Of a stretch of 64,000 bases of DNA, positions 17,075-25,792 are shown in pieces. A program made the position numbers and the translations under genes. Under the pieces are notes generated by a model. The model was not told where the DNA came from. It searched no databases and was given only the letters and a program-made list of their open reading frames with translations. The number at the start of each line of letters is the position of its first letter. Position 1 is the first letter of the stretch. Source of the DNA: Stenotrophomonas sp046736075 (GTDB lineage: Bacteria > Pseudomonadota > Gammaproteobacteria > Xanthomonadales > Xanthomonadaceae); assembly GCF_046736075.1 (NCBI RefSeq), contig NZ_CP177163.1:744001-808000 (forward strand). The letters run 5' to 3'.

Positions 17075-19417
17075 TTACCAGTTCATGTTGAGCGAAACGC
17101 CCACGGTGCGCGGTTCGTTGTACACCGCCGCCATGTAGTTCTCGATCACACCCTTGAGGTTCTTCTCATTGGTGATGTTGCGCGCGAACAGCGCCACTTC
17201 CCACGCGCCATAGTTGCCCGAGTAGCCCAGCTTCAGGCCGCCTTCGAAGCTGCCCTTGGAGTTGAACTCGGCCGAGTCGTACAGCACGAAGCTGGTGTAG
17301 CCCTGCTTGTTCCAGTCGGTGGAGACGAAGAACACATCGCTGTCGTTGACCGGCATGTCATAACGCGCGGCCAGGTTGATGTTGTACTTCGGCGCGTTCG
17401 GCAGCGGGTTGCCATTGATCTGGGCGAAGGTGTTCGCGCCGACCTTGATGGTCGGATCGTTCACCGTACACACCACGGCACCGTTGAGGGCGCACACCTG
17501 CGCATACACGCGATCGTCCTGGATTTCGCTGTGCAGCAGGCTCACACCGGCGCTCAGGCTCAGGTTCGGGATCGGGCGCAGCTCCATGTCCGCTTCCAGG
17601 CCGTAGGCCTTGGCCTTGTCGGCGTTGAACAGCACGCCGTTGCCGTCCGAATCGTTGCCGTTGAGCTGGATGTCGTTGACCACGTAGGTGAACGCAGCGG
17701 CATTCACGCGCAGGCGGTTGTCCCACAGGCTGCTCTTGATGCCCGCTTCCCAGGACAGGATGGTTTCCGAGTCCGCGGTGGTGAAGTCGGCATTGAACAC
17801 CGCCGAGCGGCCCTGGATGGTCGGGCCACGGAAGCCACGCGCCACGCGCGCATACACGCTCAGCTGCGGATTGAACGCATACATCGCGCTGACGTCCCAG
17901 CTCGGCGTGGTGTCGGACATTTCCACGTCGGTGCGACCCTTGTAGGTCACCACGCCGGCGGCGGTGTCGGCGGTCTTCAGCAGGCGGGTGTGCTTCTCGT
18001 CGCGGGTCTGGCGCAGGCCGGCGGTCAGGGTGAACTTGTCGGTGACGTCGTAGCTGATCTGGCCGAACCCGGCCCACGAGGTATTGACGTTTCGCAGGCG
18101 CACCCAGTTGTTCGGATTGCGTGCATTGCCCTGCAGGAACCAGGCGCGCTGGTAGAAATCGGTGGTATCGCGGCCGTCGAAGTAGAACGCGCCGACCTGC
18201 CACTTCAGGCGGTTGTCGTCACCGTTGGCCAGGCGGATTTCCTGGGTCCACTGGTCCAGATCACGGATCTGGCCCATCGACTGGCCGTAGCCGTTCGGCA
18301 TGCCATTGACCGGATAGTTCACCGCCGCGCCGCCGTCGGTATCACCACGGCTGTAGCCGGAGGTGGTTTCGTAGGCGGTGATCGAGGTCAGCGACACGTT
18401 GCCGAAATCGTAGACCGCCTTGATCGAGCCGCCGTAGGTCTTGTAGGCCTGCGGATTGTTGCCGGCTTCGTCGTAGGCGACCTTGTCGCGCGGCACGTCG
18501 GTCTTGTTGGAACCCTTGGTCAGCGCGCTGCGCAGGAACAGGGTGGACGTGCCGTCGTAGTCGCGCGCATGCGCCGAGGCCAGCAGCGAGAAGGCGTCGC
18601 TGGGCTGCAGCAGCAGCTGGGCACGCACGTTGCGGTCGTCGAAGCCGCCCATCGCATTCTTCTTCGGCGACACCGTGCCATCGGCACTGGGACCGGTGTA
18701 GGTGTTGTCGACGTAATCATCGCGGTGCTGGTACAGCGCCGAAACACGGAACGAGGCGATGTCGTTGATCGGGCCGCCGAAGCCGCCGTCCACCGCAACG
18801 CTGCCGTAGGTGCCGTAGCTGGCCTGCACGCGGCCGCTGTAGTCCTGGCTCGGCTTGATGCTGTCGAACTTGACGATGCCGGCGGTGGTGTTGCGGCCGA
18901 ACAGCGTGCCCTGCGGGCCACGCAGCACTTCGACCTGGTCCACGTCATAGACCGGGTTGGACTTGAGCACCACGTGCTCCAGCACCACGTCGTCCTGGAT
19001 GATCGACACCGGCTGCGAGGCACCCAGGTAGAAGTCGATGTTGCCCAGACCCCGGATGTAGAAGCGCGGGAAGATGCGGCCGGTGGTGGTTTCGGCATAG
19101 AAGCTCGGCACCTTGCCCGACAGCGCCAGCAGCGTGTCGTCGCCGCCGGCGGTGTAGTCGCGCATGCGCTCGCCCTGCACCACGCCGACGGACACCGGCA
19201 CCTCCTGCAGATTGCGCTCGCGGTGATCGGCGGTCACGGTGATCGCGTCGAGCGAGGTCGGGCTGGCGTCCTGGGCCGAGGCGGCGCCGGCCAGGCCAAG
19301 CAGCGAGGCGGTGGCGCAGGCCAGCGCGAGCGCATGGCGGCGCGGCAGCGAACCGGGTGCGGCGACACGGCGCGGGGAATGACGCAGGGACACAGAGGTG
19401 GTGCGATTGACAGGCAT
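17075..19417 (-). CDS. TonB-dependent outer-membrane receptor
   Basis: A 780-aa outer-membrane active transporter energised by TonB-ExbBD. The signal peptide spans about residues 1-49 (HALALACATASLLGLAGAASA). A TonB-box-like 'LDAITVTA' follows. The plug domain (about 65-180) contains 'PVSVGVVQGERM', 'FYIRGLGNIDFY' and 'VEVLRGPQGTLFGRNTTAG'. The rest is a 22-strand barrel ending in the aromatic C-terminus 'GVSLNMNW'. The PQGTLFGRNTTAG class usually carries siderophores, oligosaccharides or other large ligands; the ligand is not evident and no transport operon is adjacent. The start at 19417 puts the signal peptide near the N-terminus; extending to 19564 adds a non-signal leader. Confidence 0.93.
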   Translation of the reverse strand: MPVNRTTSVSLRHSPRRVAAPGSLPRRHALALACATASLLGLAGAASAQDASPTSLDAITVTADHRERNLQEVPVSVGVVQGERMRDYTAGGDDTLLALSGKVPSFYAETTTGRIFPRFYIRGLGNIDFYLGASQPVSIIQDDVVLEHVVLKSNPVYDVDQVEVLRGPQGTLFGRNTTAGIVKFDSIKPSQDYSGRVQASYGTYGSVAVDGGFGGPINDIASFRVSALYQHRDDYVDNTYTGPSADGTVSPKKNAMGGFDDRNVRAQLLLQPSDAFSLLASAHARDYDGTSTLFLRSALTKGSNKTDVPRDKVAYDEAGNNPQAYKTYGGSIKAVYDFGNVSLTSITAYETTSGYSRGDTDGGAAVNYPVNGMPNGYGQSMGQIRDLDQWTQEIRLANGDDNRLKWQVGAFYFDGRDTTDFYQRAWFLQGNARNPNNWVRLRNVNTSWAGFGQISYDVTDKFTLTAGLRQTRDEKHTRLLKTADTAAGVVTYKGRTDVEMSDTTPSWDVSAMYAFNPQLSVYARVARGFRGPTIQGRSAVFNADFTTADSETILSWEAGIKSSLWDNRLRVNAAAFTYVVNDIQLNGNDSDGNGVLFNADKAKAYGLEADMELRPIPNLSLSAGVSLLHSEIQDDRVYAQVCALNGAVVCTVNDPTIKVGANTFAQINGNPLPNAPKYNINLAARYDMPVNDSDVFFVSTDWNKQGYTSFVLYDSAEFNSKGSFEGGLKLGYSGNYGAWEVALFARNITNEKNLKGVIENYMAAVYNEPRTVGVSLNMNW

Positions 19418-19769
19418 GCAGGGGTCTCGGGCAGTACTGAACTGAGTGGCGTGCGGCGCACGCAGGAAAACAACAACAGCACCGCTGGTTGCGCAGCGAT
19501 GCGGCACGATATTGCGCGGATGTTGCAGGTTGTTTTCAGGGCGATGCGGGGGACGGCCGTCCATCCCCGACCCTGATCGGTTGGCTGCTGCCAGGATGCG
19601 TGGCGCGGATTATGCCCGGCGCGCGCCCGGTCCGGAAGGACAGACCTTGGCCGGAGACGCCCTTCCCGCCACGCAAGGCCCCCTTTGCAGCCCTGACGTG
19701 GCAGCGCTACACTAGCCCCGTCGCGTGGTTCACCGGCTCGGCCGGTACCATGTGGATCGCAGCATCCGT
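19418..19769. other. Intergenic region between the receptor gene and tRNA-Ala
   Basis: No gene is visible in about 350 bases. It holds the 5' region of the minus-strand TonB receptor gene at its left end and the tRNA-Ala promoter at its right end. Open frames that read through it lack coding character. Confidence 0.6.
19685..19713 (+). promoter_or_regulatory. Promoter of tRNA-Ala
   Basis: TTGCAG (19685-19690), a 17-base spacer and TACACT (19708-19713). Transcription would begin near 19720, about 50 bases before the mature tRNA. Confidence 0.65.
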
Positions 19770-19845
<76 letters not shown>

Positions 19846-19857
19846 CTATTCAACAAG

Positions 19858-19890
19858 AAACCCCGGGAACACGGTTCCCGGGGTTTTTTT
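19858..19890 (+). terminator. Terminator after tRNA-Ala
   Basis: A perfect 13-bp stem (AAACCCCGGGAAC and complement, loop ACG) followed by seven T residues, 13 bases after the tRNA. Confidence 0.92.
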
Positions 19891-19916
19891 GTGTCCTGCG
19901 CGGTACCGGCGGCGGA

Positions 19917-20084
19917 TTACTCCGGCGCCTGGTCCTGCCGCGTCGGGCGCCGCGTATTGGCGTCGTGCACCTGTTGATCGTGCTGGCCCGGCCGCTGCTT
20001 GGCGGTTTCGTCCTGCTTGCGATCCTGCTGGCTTTCCTGGATGCCCTGCTGGTCATCCTTTCGCGGTTGCTGCGTGCTGCTCAT
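19917..20084 (-). CDS. Small hydrophilic Gln/Asp-rich protein, 55 aa
   Basis: A 55-codon frame, ATG at 20084 to TAA at 19917. The product is extremely polar, starting MSSTQQPRKDDQQG, with 13 Gln and many Asp/Arg and almost no hydrophobic residues, so it is probably disordered. I do not recognise a family. The composition is unlike a random frame of a high-GC genome, which would be Ala/Arg/Gly-rich, and this supports it being real. It is convergent with the tRNA-Ala terminator, which could also end its transcript. It may be a stress-type or nucleic-acid-binding peptide, but there is no direct evidence. Confidence 0.55.
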   Translation of the reverse strand: MSSTQQPRKDDQQGIQESQQDRKQDETAKQRPGQHDQQVHDANTRRPTRQDQAPE

Positions 20085-20170
20085 GGTCGATGCTCACGGT
20101 GGCAGGCCCGGCAGGGCCCGATGGCACCAGCGTGGCGGTTCGGCCGTGACGCGCATGTCACCGCAGGCGC

Positions 20171-20195
20171 GGCAACCGGTTCGACGCCGGTTGCC
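20171..20195 (-). terminator. Hairpin after the 279-aa membrane protein gene
   Basis: A 9-bp inverted repeat GGCAACCGG/CCGGTTGCC with a 7-base loop, 10 bases beyond the stop codon on the minus strand. It lacks a T-run. Confidence 0.45.
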
Positions 20196-20205
20196 GCACG
20201 CCGGC

Positions 20206-21045
20206 TTACTGCGCGTGAAGCACGTCCAGCACGTCGCCGGTGGCAGGATCCACCTTCAGTCGCACCTCGTTGGTCACCACGCCGCCGAAGGCGTTGGTGC
20301 CGCGGAACGTGGTGTCCACCAGCACGAAGGTCTCGGTGGGATCGACCCGGACGCGATGACGCGTGCTCACGTGCTTGTAGGAATCCGGATTTTCCATCGT
20401 GGATTTGATGAACGCATCCACCTTGTAGCTGGATCCGTCCCACGCGCTGAACTGGCTGCGCACCTTGAAGTAGTCGTAGCGCGACTTCTCGGCCACGAAC
20501 TTGGCCGGGTCATGCTTGAAATCGTTCAGGCACCAGCCCAGCGTATCGGCCGCCTTGAGCTCGCCGTCCTTGCTGCCGATGTAGTCGCCCAGGCAGAGGT
20601 AGAACGCCTCGCGCGAGGCCTCGTCCACGCCATTCATGGCCGCATAGCTTTCGGCGAACGTGCGCGCCTTGGCCGGACCGGTCTCAGCGATCTCCTTCAA
20701 CGTCTTGTCCTTGGACGCCTCGAACGCGCGGCCGGCCTTGCGTGCGTCACGCTCGGCATCCTGCTGCGCCCGTTCGGCGTCACGCGCCGTGACCTGCTGC
20801 GCCCGTTCGGCCTCACGCGCTGCGGCCTGCTCGGCCTGCGCCGGGGTCAGCTCGACCGGTGCCGCGGGTTTGATCAGGCCCGCGATGGCCATCACGATCA
20901 AGGCCGCCAGGAACGCCGCCAGCGCAGCCACCAGGCCCGCGCCGTGGCGGACCAGACTGGACTTGCCTGCCAGTACTTTCGCGGCGATCAGGTACCACGC
21001 CGCCGCACCCAGACCCAGCGCCACGATGAAAATCAGAAATCCCAT
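20206..21045 (-). CDS. Membrane-anchored protein with coiled coil, 279 aa
   Basis: Function not recognised. Two N-terminal hydrophobic segments (about residues 2-24 and 36-59) form a hairpin in the inner membrane. An Ala/Glu/Arg/Gln heptad region follows (about 65-110, 'AREAERAQQVTARDAERAQQ' type repeats), indicating a coiled coil. The C-terminal domain (about 120-279) is soluble, with 'FYLCLGDYIGSKDGELK' and 'GTNAFGGVVTNEVRLKVD'. The start at 21045 is preceded by GGGGGAAG. Typical envelope protein codon use; it is a single-gene unit. It could be a lipoprotein-like or signalling accessory protein, but no homologue comes to mind. Confidence 0.75.
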   Translation of the reverse strand: MGFLIFIVALGLGAAAWYLIAAKVLAGKSSLVRHGAGLVAALAAFLAALIVMAIAGLIKPAAPVELTPAQAEQAAAREAERAQQVTARDAERAQQDAERDARKAGRAFEASKDKTLKEIAETGPAKARTFAESYAAMNGVDEASREAFYLCLGDYIGSKDGELKAADTLGWCLNDFKHDPAKFVAEKSRYDYFKVRSQFSAWDGSSYKVDAFIKSTMENPDSYKHVSTRHRVRVDPTETFVLVDTTFRGTNAFGGVVTNEVRLKVDPATGDVLDVLHAQ

Positions 21046-21144
21046 GCTTCCCCCCGCTCCTTGTAGTGATTCACGGGATTTTCGCATGGTCATCGCGCCC
21101 GGCATAGCACTGCGGGCGCGCCCCCCCGGCACCAGATCCGGACG

Positions 21145-22167
21145 TCACTCCAGCGCGATCACCAGCTTGCCGAAATTGCGCCCCTTGAGCAGACCGAAGA
21201 AGGCCGCCGGCGCGTTGGCCAGCCCCTCGACGATGTCCTCGCGGTACTGCACGCGGCCGGTCTTCACCCAGTCGGTCATGTCGGTGAGGAACTGCGGGAA
21301 CAGTGCGTTGAAATCGGACTGGATGAAACCGCGCACGGCCAGGCGCTGGCGCAGCACGCGGCTCATGAAGCCCGGCAGGCGGTCCGGCCCGGGCAGCACC
21401 GCATCGCGTGCGTTGTAGGTGGCGATGGTGCCGCAGACGGGAATCCGCGCGAAGTCGTTGAGCAGCGGCACCACGGCCTCGAACACATGCCCGCCGACGT
21501 TCTCGAAATACACGTCGATACCGTTGGGCACCGCCTGCCGCAACTGCTCGGCAAAGTCCACCGCGCGGTGGTCAAGCGCCACATCGAAGCCCAGCGTCTC
21601 CAGGTAGCGACGCTTCTCCTCGCCGCCGGCGATGCCCACCGCGCGTGCGCCCTGCAGCTTGGCGATCTGCCCGACCGTGGCACCCACCGGGCCACTGGCT
21701 GCGGCCACCACCAGGGTCTCGCCTGCCTGTACCCTGCCGATCTCGCGCAGCCCGGCATAGGCGGTGAACCCCGGCATGCCAAGCACGCCGAGCGCGGTAC
21801 TGGGCGGCAGGCCGTTGTCGTGCAGCGTGCGGGTCACACGATCACCGTCAATGACCGCGTGGGTCTGCCAGTTGCCGGGCGCGAGCACCCGGTCGCCCAC
21901 CGCAACGCCGGGGTGGTTGGAGGCGAGCACATCGGACACGGTGCGCCCTTCCATCACCGCATCCAGCGCGACCGGTGGCGCATAGGACGGCCCTTCTTCC
22001 ATGCGACCGCGCATGTAGGGGTCCAGCGACAGGAAGCGGTTGCGCAGCAGCACCTGGCCGGCGGCTGGTGCCGGCACCGGCACGTGCTCCAGGCGGAAGT
22101 TCGCTGCCACCGGTTCGCCGCGGGGACGCGACGCCAGCACGATGCGGGCGTTGGTGAGGTCATTCAT
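21145..22167 (-). CDS. NADP-dependent oxidoreductase, CurA/MDR type
   Basis: A 340-aa zinc-independent medium-chain reductase. The N-terminus ('VLASRPRGEPVAANFRLE') and 'LSLDPYMRGRM' closely follow the CurA (curcumin/alkenal double-bond reductase) and leukotriene-B4 dehydrogenase group. The NADP-binding Rossmann fold is marked by 'VVAAASGPVGATVGQIAK', and 'GIAGGEEKRRYL' lies nearby. 'DVYFENVGGHVFEAV' is another family block. It probably reduces alpha,beta-unsaturated carbonyls in the cytoplasm. The start at 22167 matches the family; upstream in-frame codons do not. It is a single gene. Confidence 0.88.
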   Translation of the reverse strand: MNDLTNARIVLASRPRGEPVAANFRLEHVPVPAPAAGQVLLRNRFLSLDPYMRGRMEEGPSYAPPVALDAVMEGRTVSDVLASNHPGVAVGDRVLAPGNWQTHAVIDGDRVTRTLHDNGLPPSTALGVLGMPGFTAYAGLREIGRVQAGETLVVAAASGPVGATVGQIAKLQGARAVGIAGGEEKRRYLETLGFDVALDHRAVDFAEQLRQAVPNGIDVYFENVGGHVFEAVVPLLNDFARIPVCGTIATYNARDAVLPGPDRLPGFMSRVLRQRLAVRGFIQSDFNALFPQFLTDMTDWVKTGRVQYREDIVEGLANAPAAFFGLLKGRNFGKLVIALE

Positions 22168-22348
22168 CGGCACACATCTCCACACGGATGCAAACGGAAC
22201 CCCGACAGTAAGCGCTGCCGCCGTGCACGGGGGGTGGGGTAAAACAGCGTTCCACCGGTGCTGCGCCGGAAATCCGTGGCGCGCCTTGTGCGGCGGGCAT
22301 CGGCCCTTCCGGTGGCGCTACAGCATTCCAGTGGCGCATCATCGCGCC

Positions 22349-22750
22349 ATGCGCCGTTTCCCCGCCTCCCTCCGTCGCCACCTGCGCCGTTACCTGCTGC
22401 TCGCGCTGATGTCGGCCACCACCGTGTTCGGGCTGGCGTGCTGGGCCGTGCTGACCACCGAGCCGGGCTGCCTGCTGGCGCAGGGCCACTGGTCTTCCGG
22501 TGCGCGGCAGTGCTACACCCGGCTGTGCCTGCTGCAGGGCGATTGCGGCCAGATGGCGTCGCCGATGTCGCACTGCGGGCGCGTGCACGCCGGCGACAGC
22601 CGCGGGCGCGTGTATTTCGAACTGGGCAACCCCTTGCCGGGCGCCGGCAACACCGCCTCGTGGACGGCCGACAAGGTCGGCGGCGGCGAGATCCGCGCGC
22701 GCTTCGAGGACGACCGGCTGGTCCACCTCGCCTGTCCGGTGCGGCCCTGA
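22349..22750 (+). CDS. Small exported or membrane-anchored protein, 133 aa
   Basis: Not recognised. An Arg-rich start followed by a hydrophobic segment (about residues 14-36, 'YLLLALMSATTVFGLACWAV') is a signal anchor. The exported part has seven Cys residues, among them 'CLLAQGHW', 'CYTRLCLLQGDC' and 'LACPVRP', so several disulfides are likely. The gene ends 14 bases before the AraC regulator gene, which is convergent. The start at 22349 has no strong Shine-Dalgarno, so it is moderately uncertain. Confidence 0.6.
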   Translation: MRRFPASLRRHLRRYLLLALMSATTVFGLACWAVLTTEPGCLLAQGHWSSGARQCYTRLCLLQGDCGQMASPMSHCGRVHAGDSRGRVYFELGNPLPGAGNTASWTADKVGGGEIRARFEDDRLVHLACPVRP

Positions 22751-22763
22751 GCGACGCGCGTCG

Positions 22764-23594
22764 CTAGCCCGGCGCGTCCGTGCCCTGCCGCGCCCGGCGC
22801 CATTGCAGTGGCGTCATGCCGGTTTCGATCCGGAACATGTAGTTGAACGCCGATGCCGACGCGTAGCCGAGTTCGTGCGCGATGGTGGTCGGCGAGCGCC
22901 CCTGCACCAGCCCCTCCATCGCGCGCAGCAGGCGCAGGCGCGTTCGCCACGCGCGGACGCTCATACCGGTCTCGCGCTCGAAGTGACGCGCCAGGGTACG
23001 GGCGGAGGTGCCCATCTGCAGCGCCCAGGCCGGCAGGTCGCGCGCATCACCGGGCTGGTCGTACAACCGCTGGCACCACCGTTGCAGCCGCGCGTCCTGC
23101 GGCCACGGCAGGTGCAGGACGTGGCGCGTCTGGCGGGGCAGCTGCAGGCAGATCACCTGGGACAACGCGCCATAGCAGACCGGATCGTCCTCGGCGCGGG
23201 TACGCCCCAGCTCGACGATCAATGCGCGCAGCAACGCCGATACATCCAGCACCACGCACTGGTCGGGCATGCCCGGCGCGGCGCCATCGGCGACATACAG
23301 ATTGCGGAACGCGGCCGCACTCAAGGCGCCGGTGTGATGCACGGTCGACGTCGGTACCCACAGCGCCTGCTGCGGCGTGATCACGTGGCGCGCATGCGCG
23401 GCGGTGACCTGCAGTACGCCTTCGGTCGCAAACACGAGCTGGTTCCAGCCGTGCGCATGCGGCGGGAAGCGCTCGCCTGCGGCCAGTTGCTGGCTGCGCG
23501 CCACCACCGGCCACGGCAAACGACGCAGCGGTGGCACCGGCACGTCGCGCCAGGGCGTGGAGCGGGCCGGCAGGGAGTGTCGCTTCATCGACAT
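22764..23594 (-). CDS. AraC family transcriptional regulator
   Basis: A 276-aa regulator with an N-terminal cupin sensor domain ('FPPHAHGWNQLVFATEGVLQV', about residues 43-63) and a C-terminal AraC-type double helix-turn-helix (about 165-265). The second HTH shows 'ARHFERETGMSVRAWRTRLR' and 'IAHELGYASASAFNYMFR'. The N-terminal pHxH...W...Y-like pattern resembles regulators of adjacent efflux genes. It is divergent from the MFS exporter with about 80 bases between starts, the classic arrangement for a regulator of that exporter. Starts at 23594 and 23588 are both possible. Confidence 0.9.
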   Translation of the reverse strand: MSMKRHSLPARSTPWRDVPVPPLRRLPWPVVARSQQLAAGERFPPHAHGWNQLVFATEGVLQVTAAHARHVITPQQALWVPTSTVHHTGALSAAAFRNLYVADGAAPGMPDQCVVLDVSALLRALIVELGRTRAEDDPVCYGALSQVICLQLPRQTRHVLHLPWPQDARLQRWCQRLYDQPGDARDLPAWALQMGTSARTLARHFERETGMSVRAWRTRLRLLRAMEGLVQGRSPTTIAHELGYASASAFNYMFRIETGMTPLQWRRARQGTDAPG

Positions 23595-23672
23595 GATGCG
23601 TCATTCTATCGAAAGACAGCCGGCGCGATGTCGCCGAGGATGGCGTTGCCCCCGTCCCCGAGTCCATCCACC

Positions 23673-24869
23673 ATGCCTCTGGCCTCTTCAATCCGCCCGC
23701 CGTCACTGCAGCCGTGGCAGGTCATCGCTGCCGGCATCTGTGCGCTGGTGCTGACCGTCGGCCTGGCCCGCTTCGCCTACACGCCCCTATTGCCACTGAT
23801 GCGGGCCGACGCCGGCTTGAGCGCCGCGCAGGGCGGCTGGCTGGCGACGTTCAACTACCTGGGGTATCTGCTCGGCACGCTGCTGGTGGCCCGCGTCGGC
23901 GACCCGCAGCACCGGTTCCGCCTCTACCGGACCGGACTGCTGCTGGCGGTAACCGCCACCGCGCTGATGGGCTGCACCACCCAGCCCTGGCTGTGGAGCA
24001 GCCTGCGCTTCATCGCGGGCATGTCCAGCACCGCCGGGCTGCTGCTGGCCTCCGGCCTGGTGTTGAACTGGCTGCTGGGGCAACGCCGCCGCCCGCAGCT
24101 TGGCCTGCACTTTGCCGGGCTCGGACTGGGTATCGCCGTATCCGGCCTCGCTACCGCGCTCCTGGCCGGGCATGCCGGCTCCAGCGGGCAATGGCGCTGG
24201 CTGGGGCTGCTCGGCGTGGTCTTTCTGGTGCCGGCATGGCGCTGGATGCCGGCGCCCACCGCGCCATCGGCGGCAGACGTCGCCAACGCCCCCCCGCCCC
24301 CGTCGCGGCGCTGGCGCATGCTGCTGGTGGCCGCGTACTTCTGTGCCGGTTTCGGCTTCGCGGTCGGGGCAACGTTCATCGTCGCCATTCTCGAACAGAC
24401 CGCCGCCTACCGTGGGCACGGCAGCGCGGTGTGGACACTGGTCGGGCTGGCGGCGGTACCGTCCACGTTCCTGTGGGACCGGCTGGCCGCGAGCGTCGGC
24501 ATGATCCGCGCGCTGTTGGCGGCGTTCGCCCTGCAGGCGCTGTCGTTCGTACTGCCACTGCTGGACGACGGCCTTGGCGCGGGCATGGGCAGCGCGCTGC
24601 TGTTCGGCATCACCTTCGCCGGCATCGTCAGCCTCACGCTCACCGTGATGGGTCGCCAGTATCCGCGGAATCCCGCCGCGGCGATGGCGATGTTGACGCT
24701 CAGCTACGGCGTGGCGCAGATCATCGCGCCCGCCCTGGCCGGCATGCTCGCCCGCGACAGCGGTTCCTACCGCGCGTCGCTGCTGCTGGCCGCGATCATG
24801 ATGGTGATCGGCATCGTGCTGCTGGCCTGCATGCGCGAGGCCGTGCAGGACCCTCAGCAACAAATGTGA
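23673..24869 (+). CDS. MFS transporter, YbfB/YjiJ type
   Basis: A 398-aa inner-membrane protein with 12 predicted hydrophobic segments spread over its length. The start region 'GLARFAYTPLLPLMRADAGLS' and 'GWLATFNYLGYLLGTLL' are typical of the YbfB/YjiJ subfamily of major facilitators, whose substrates are largely unknown. It is paired with the divergent AraC regulator gene. The ATG at 23673 was preferred; an ATG at 23640 would add 11 Pro/Ser-rich residues and is possible. The stop is followed by an AT-rich patch and the tRNA-Phe promoter. Confidence 0.88.
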   Translation: MPLASSIRPPSLQPWQVIAAGICALVLTVGLARFAYTPLLPLMRADAGLSAAQGGWLATFNYLGYLLGTLLVARVGDPQHRFRLYRTGLLLAVTATALMGCTTQPWLWSSLRFIAGMSSTAGLLLASGLVLNWLLGQRRRPQLGLHFAGLGLGIAVSGLATALLAGHAGSSGQWRWLGLLGVVFLVPAWRWMPAPTAPSAADVANAPPPPSRRWRMLLVAAYFCAGFGFAVGATFIVAILEQTAAYRGHGSAVWTLVGLAAVPSTFLWDRLAASVGMIRALLAAFALQALSFVLPLLDDGLGAGMGSALLFGITFAGIVSLTLTVMGRQYPRNPAAAMAMLTLSYGVAQIIAPALAGMLARDSGSYRASLLLAAIMMVIGIVLLACMREAVQDPQQQM

Positions 24870-24888
24870 AATTTTTTTGATGAAAGGC

Positions 24889-24917
24889 TTGCCGAACCTC
24901 TCAGACCTCCGTATTAT
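24889..24917 (+). promoter_or_regulatory. Promoter of tRNA-Phe
   Basis: TTGCCG (24889-24894), a 17-base spacer and TATTAT (24912-24917), 35 bases before the tRNA. Confidence 0.7.
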
Positions 24918-24952
24918 TCGCGTCCTCGCCAGCGGCAACGCAGCGATGAAGT

Positions 24953-25028
24953 GGCCGAGTAGCTCAGTTGGTAGAGCAGGGGATTGAAAATCCCCGTGTC
25001 GGCGGTTCGATTCCGTCCTCGGCCACCA
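24953..25028 (+). tRNA. tRNA-Phe (anticodon GAA)
   Basis: A 76-base cloverleaf with CCA. The acceptor stem is GGCCGAG/CTCGGCC and the anticodon arm GGGGA-TTGAAAA-TCCCC gives GAA. The T arm is GGCGG-TTCGATT-CCGTC. Its 3' part is duplicated at 33209-33255, marking it as the integration site of the element to its right. Confidence 0.97.
25000..25028. repeat. attL core (29 bp)
   Basis: The exact direct repeat with 33227-33255, formed by the T arm and 3' acceptor of tRNA-Phe including CCA. Similarity continues imperfectly into the terminator hairpins that follow both copies; both have a GAAA loop. Confidence 0.93.
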
Positions 25029-25034
25029 TTATTC

Positions 25035-25068
25035 AAAGGGCTCGCAGAAATGCGAGCCCTTTTCTTTT
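25035..25068 (+). terminator. Terminator after tRNA-Phe
   Basis: A perfect 12-bp stem (AAAGGGCTCGCA and complement) with a GAAA loop followed by TTTCTTTT. It has the same architecture as the hairpin after attR at 33263-33290. Confidence 0.9.
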
Positions 25069-25073
25069 GCCGG

Positions 25074-25093
25074 TTGCACGGAATTTGCACGGA
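25074..25093. repeat. Two TTGCACGGA repeats one helical turn apart
   Basis: TTGCACGGA at 25074-25082 and again at 25085-25093, 11 bases apart, immediately inside the left end of the element. A third identical 9-mer lies at 33096-33104 near the right end. They are candidates for integrase arm-type or accessory binding sites. Confidence 0.5.
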
Positions 25094-25117
25094 TCATTGG
25101 GGGCAAGGGGCACGCAG

Positions 25118-25734
25118 CTAAAGCGGACCCGCGTCCTCGACCGTAGCGAGGCAATCCGAGAGCTTGGCCACGAGCAAGCGACCACCGGCCACCGTGCGCC
25201 TGGCCCTATCGTTGAGGTACGCGGCTTGGAGTCGGCCGGGTTCCGCTACTGCCACGGCGTCGAAGCTATCCGGTCTCCCCCCGCAGAGGCTCTCCTGGTG
25301 AGGCGAGTCCGCCAGCAAGCACCTGCACCACACCGCTGCTGCGCCGCCAGCGTCCTTGGCGTAAGCCGTAGCCATCATCCGGCCGTTCTGCGGAGACCAG
25401 CCACCCAGGACTATCTCTGTGTGCAGGTCGCTTTGCGGGATCCCTGCCCTATCTGCGGCCTCCACGTACGCTGGCTACACATTGTCGATCACCAGCCCCA
25501 GCTCGGCCATGAGTTGCTCCATTTTGAAGTCCGCCCGAAAGCTGGCCTGCAGGCACAGCTCGTAGATCCTCAAGAAGTACTGGGCGGAGCCCGGCAGGCC
25601 AGCACGAGGTTGCGCTGGGGGATGAGCAAGAGCTTTGCACCTTTCGACTGCTCCCCCGTAAGCGCGTCCTCCGCGAACGTATCCACGGCAACCAGAAGTC
25701 TGTCGGGGCGTACCAAGACGTTAAGGGTGCTCAT
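25118..25734 (-). pseudogene. Decayed gene, possibly Ntn-hydrolase-like
   Basis: The minus strand reads a protein in pieces. From the ATG at 25734 comes MSTLNVLVRPDRLLVAVDT and on to 'IPQRNLVLACR' (near 25585), where one base appears lost. In the next frame follow 'SAQYFLRIYELCLQASFRAD' and 'AELGLVIDN', then a TAG at about 25473-25475 in place of a likely Trp codon. The frame then continues 'YVEAADRAGIPQSDLHTEIV', is shifted again between about 25340 and 25270, and finally reads 'AYLNDRARRTVAGGRLLVAK' to the stop at 25118. The start ('LLVAVDT', 'GAKLLLIP', 'LVLACRG') recalls the beta-strands of proteasome-like Ntn hydrolases; this is a weak guess. The 106-aa gene just upstream is probably its operon partner. 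Confidence 0.65.
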
Positions 25735-25792
25735 GGGGTATGGGGCAGGTCCAGGGCCAGACGCCACTATCGCGAGCTGGCGCCCCCTTCGT

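Noticed and set aside
16859..19576. A 905-codon plus-strand frame opposite the TonB receptor
   Set aside because: The receptor has complete plug and barrel motifs. The antisense product is low-complexity His/Val/Arg and has no ribosome-binding site.
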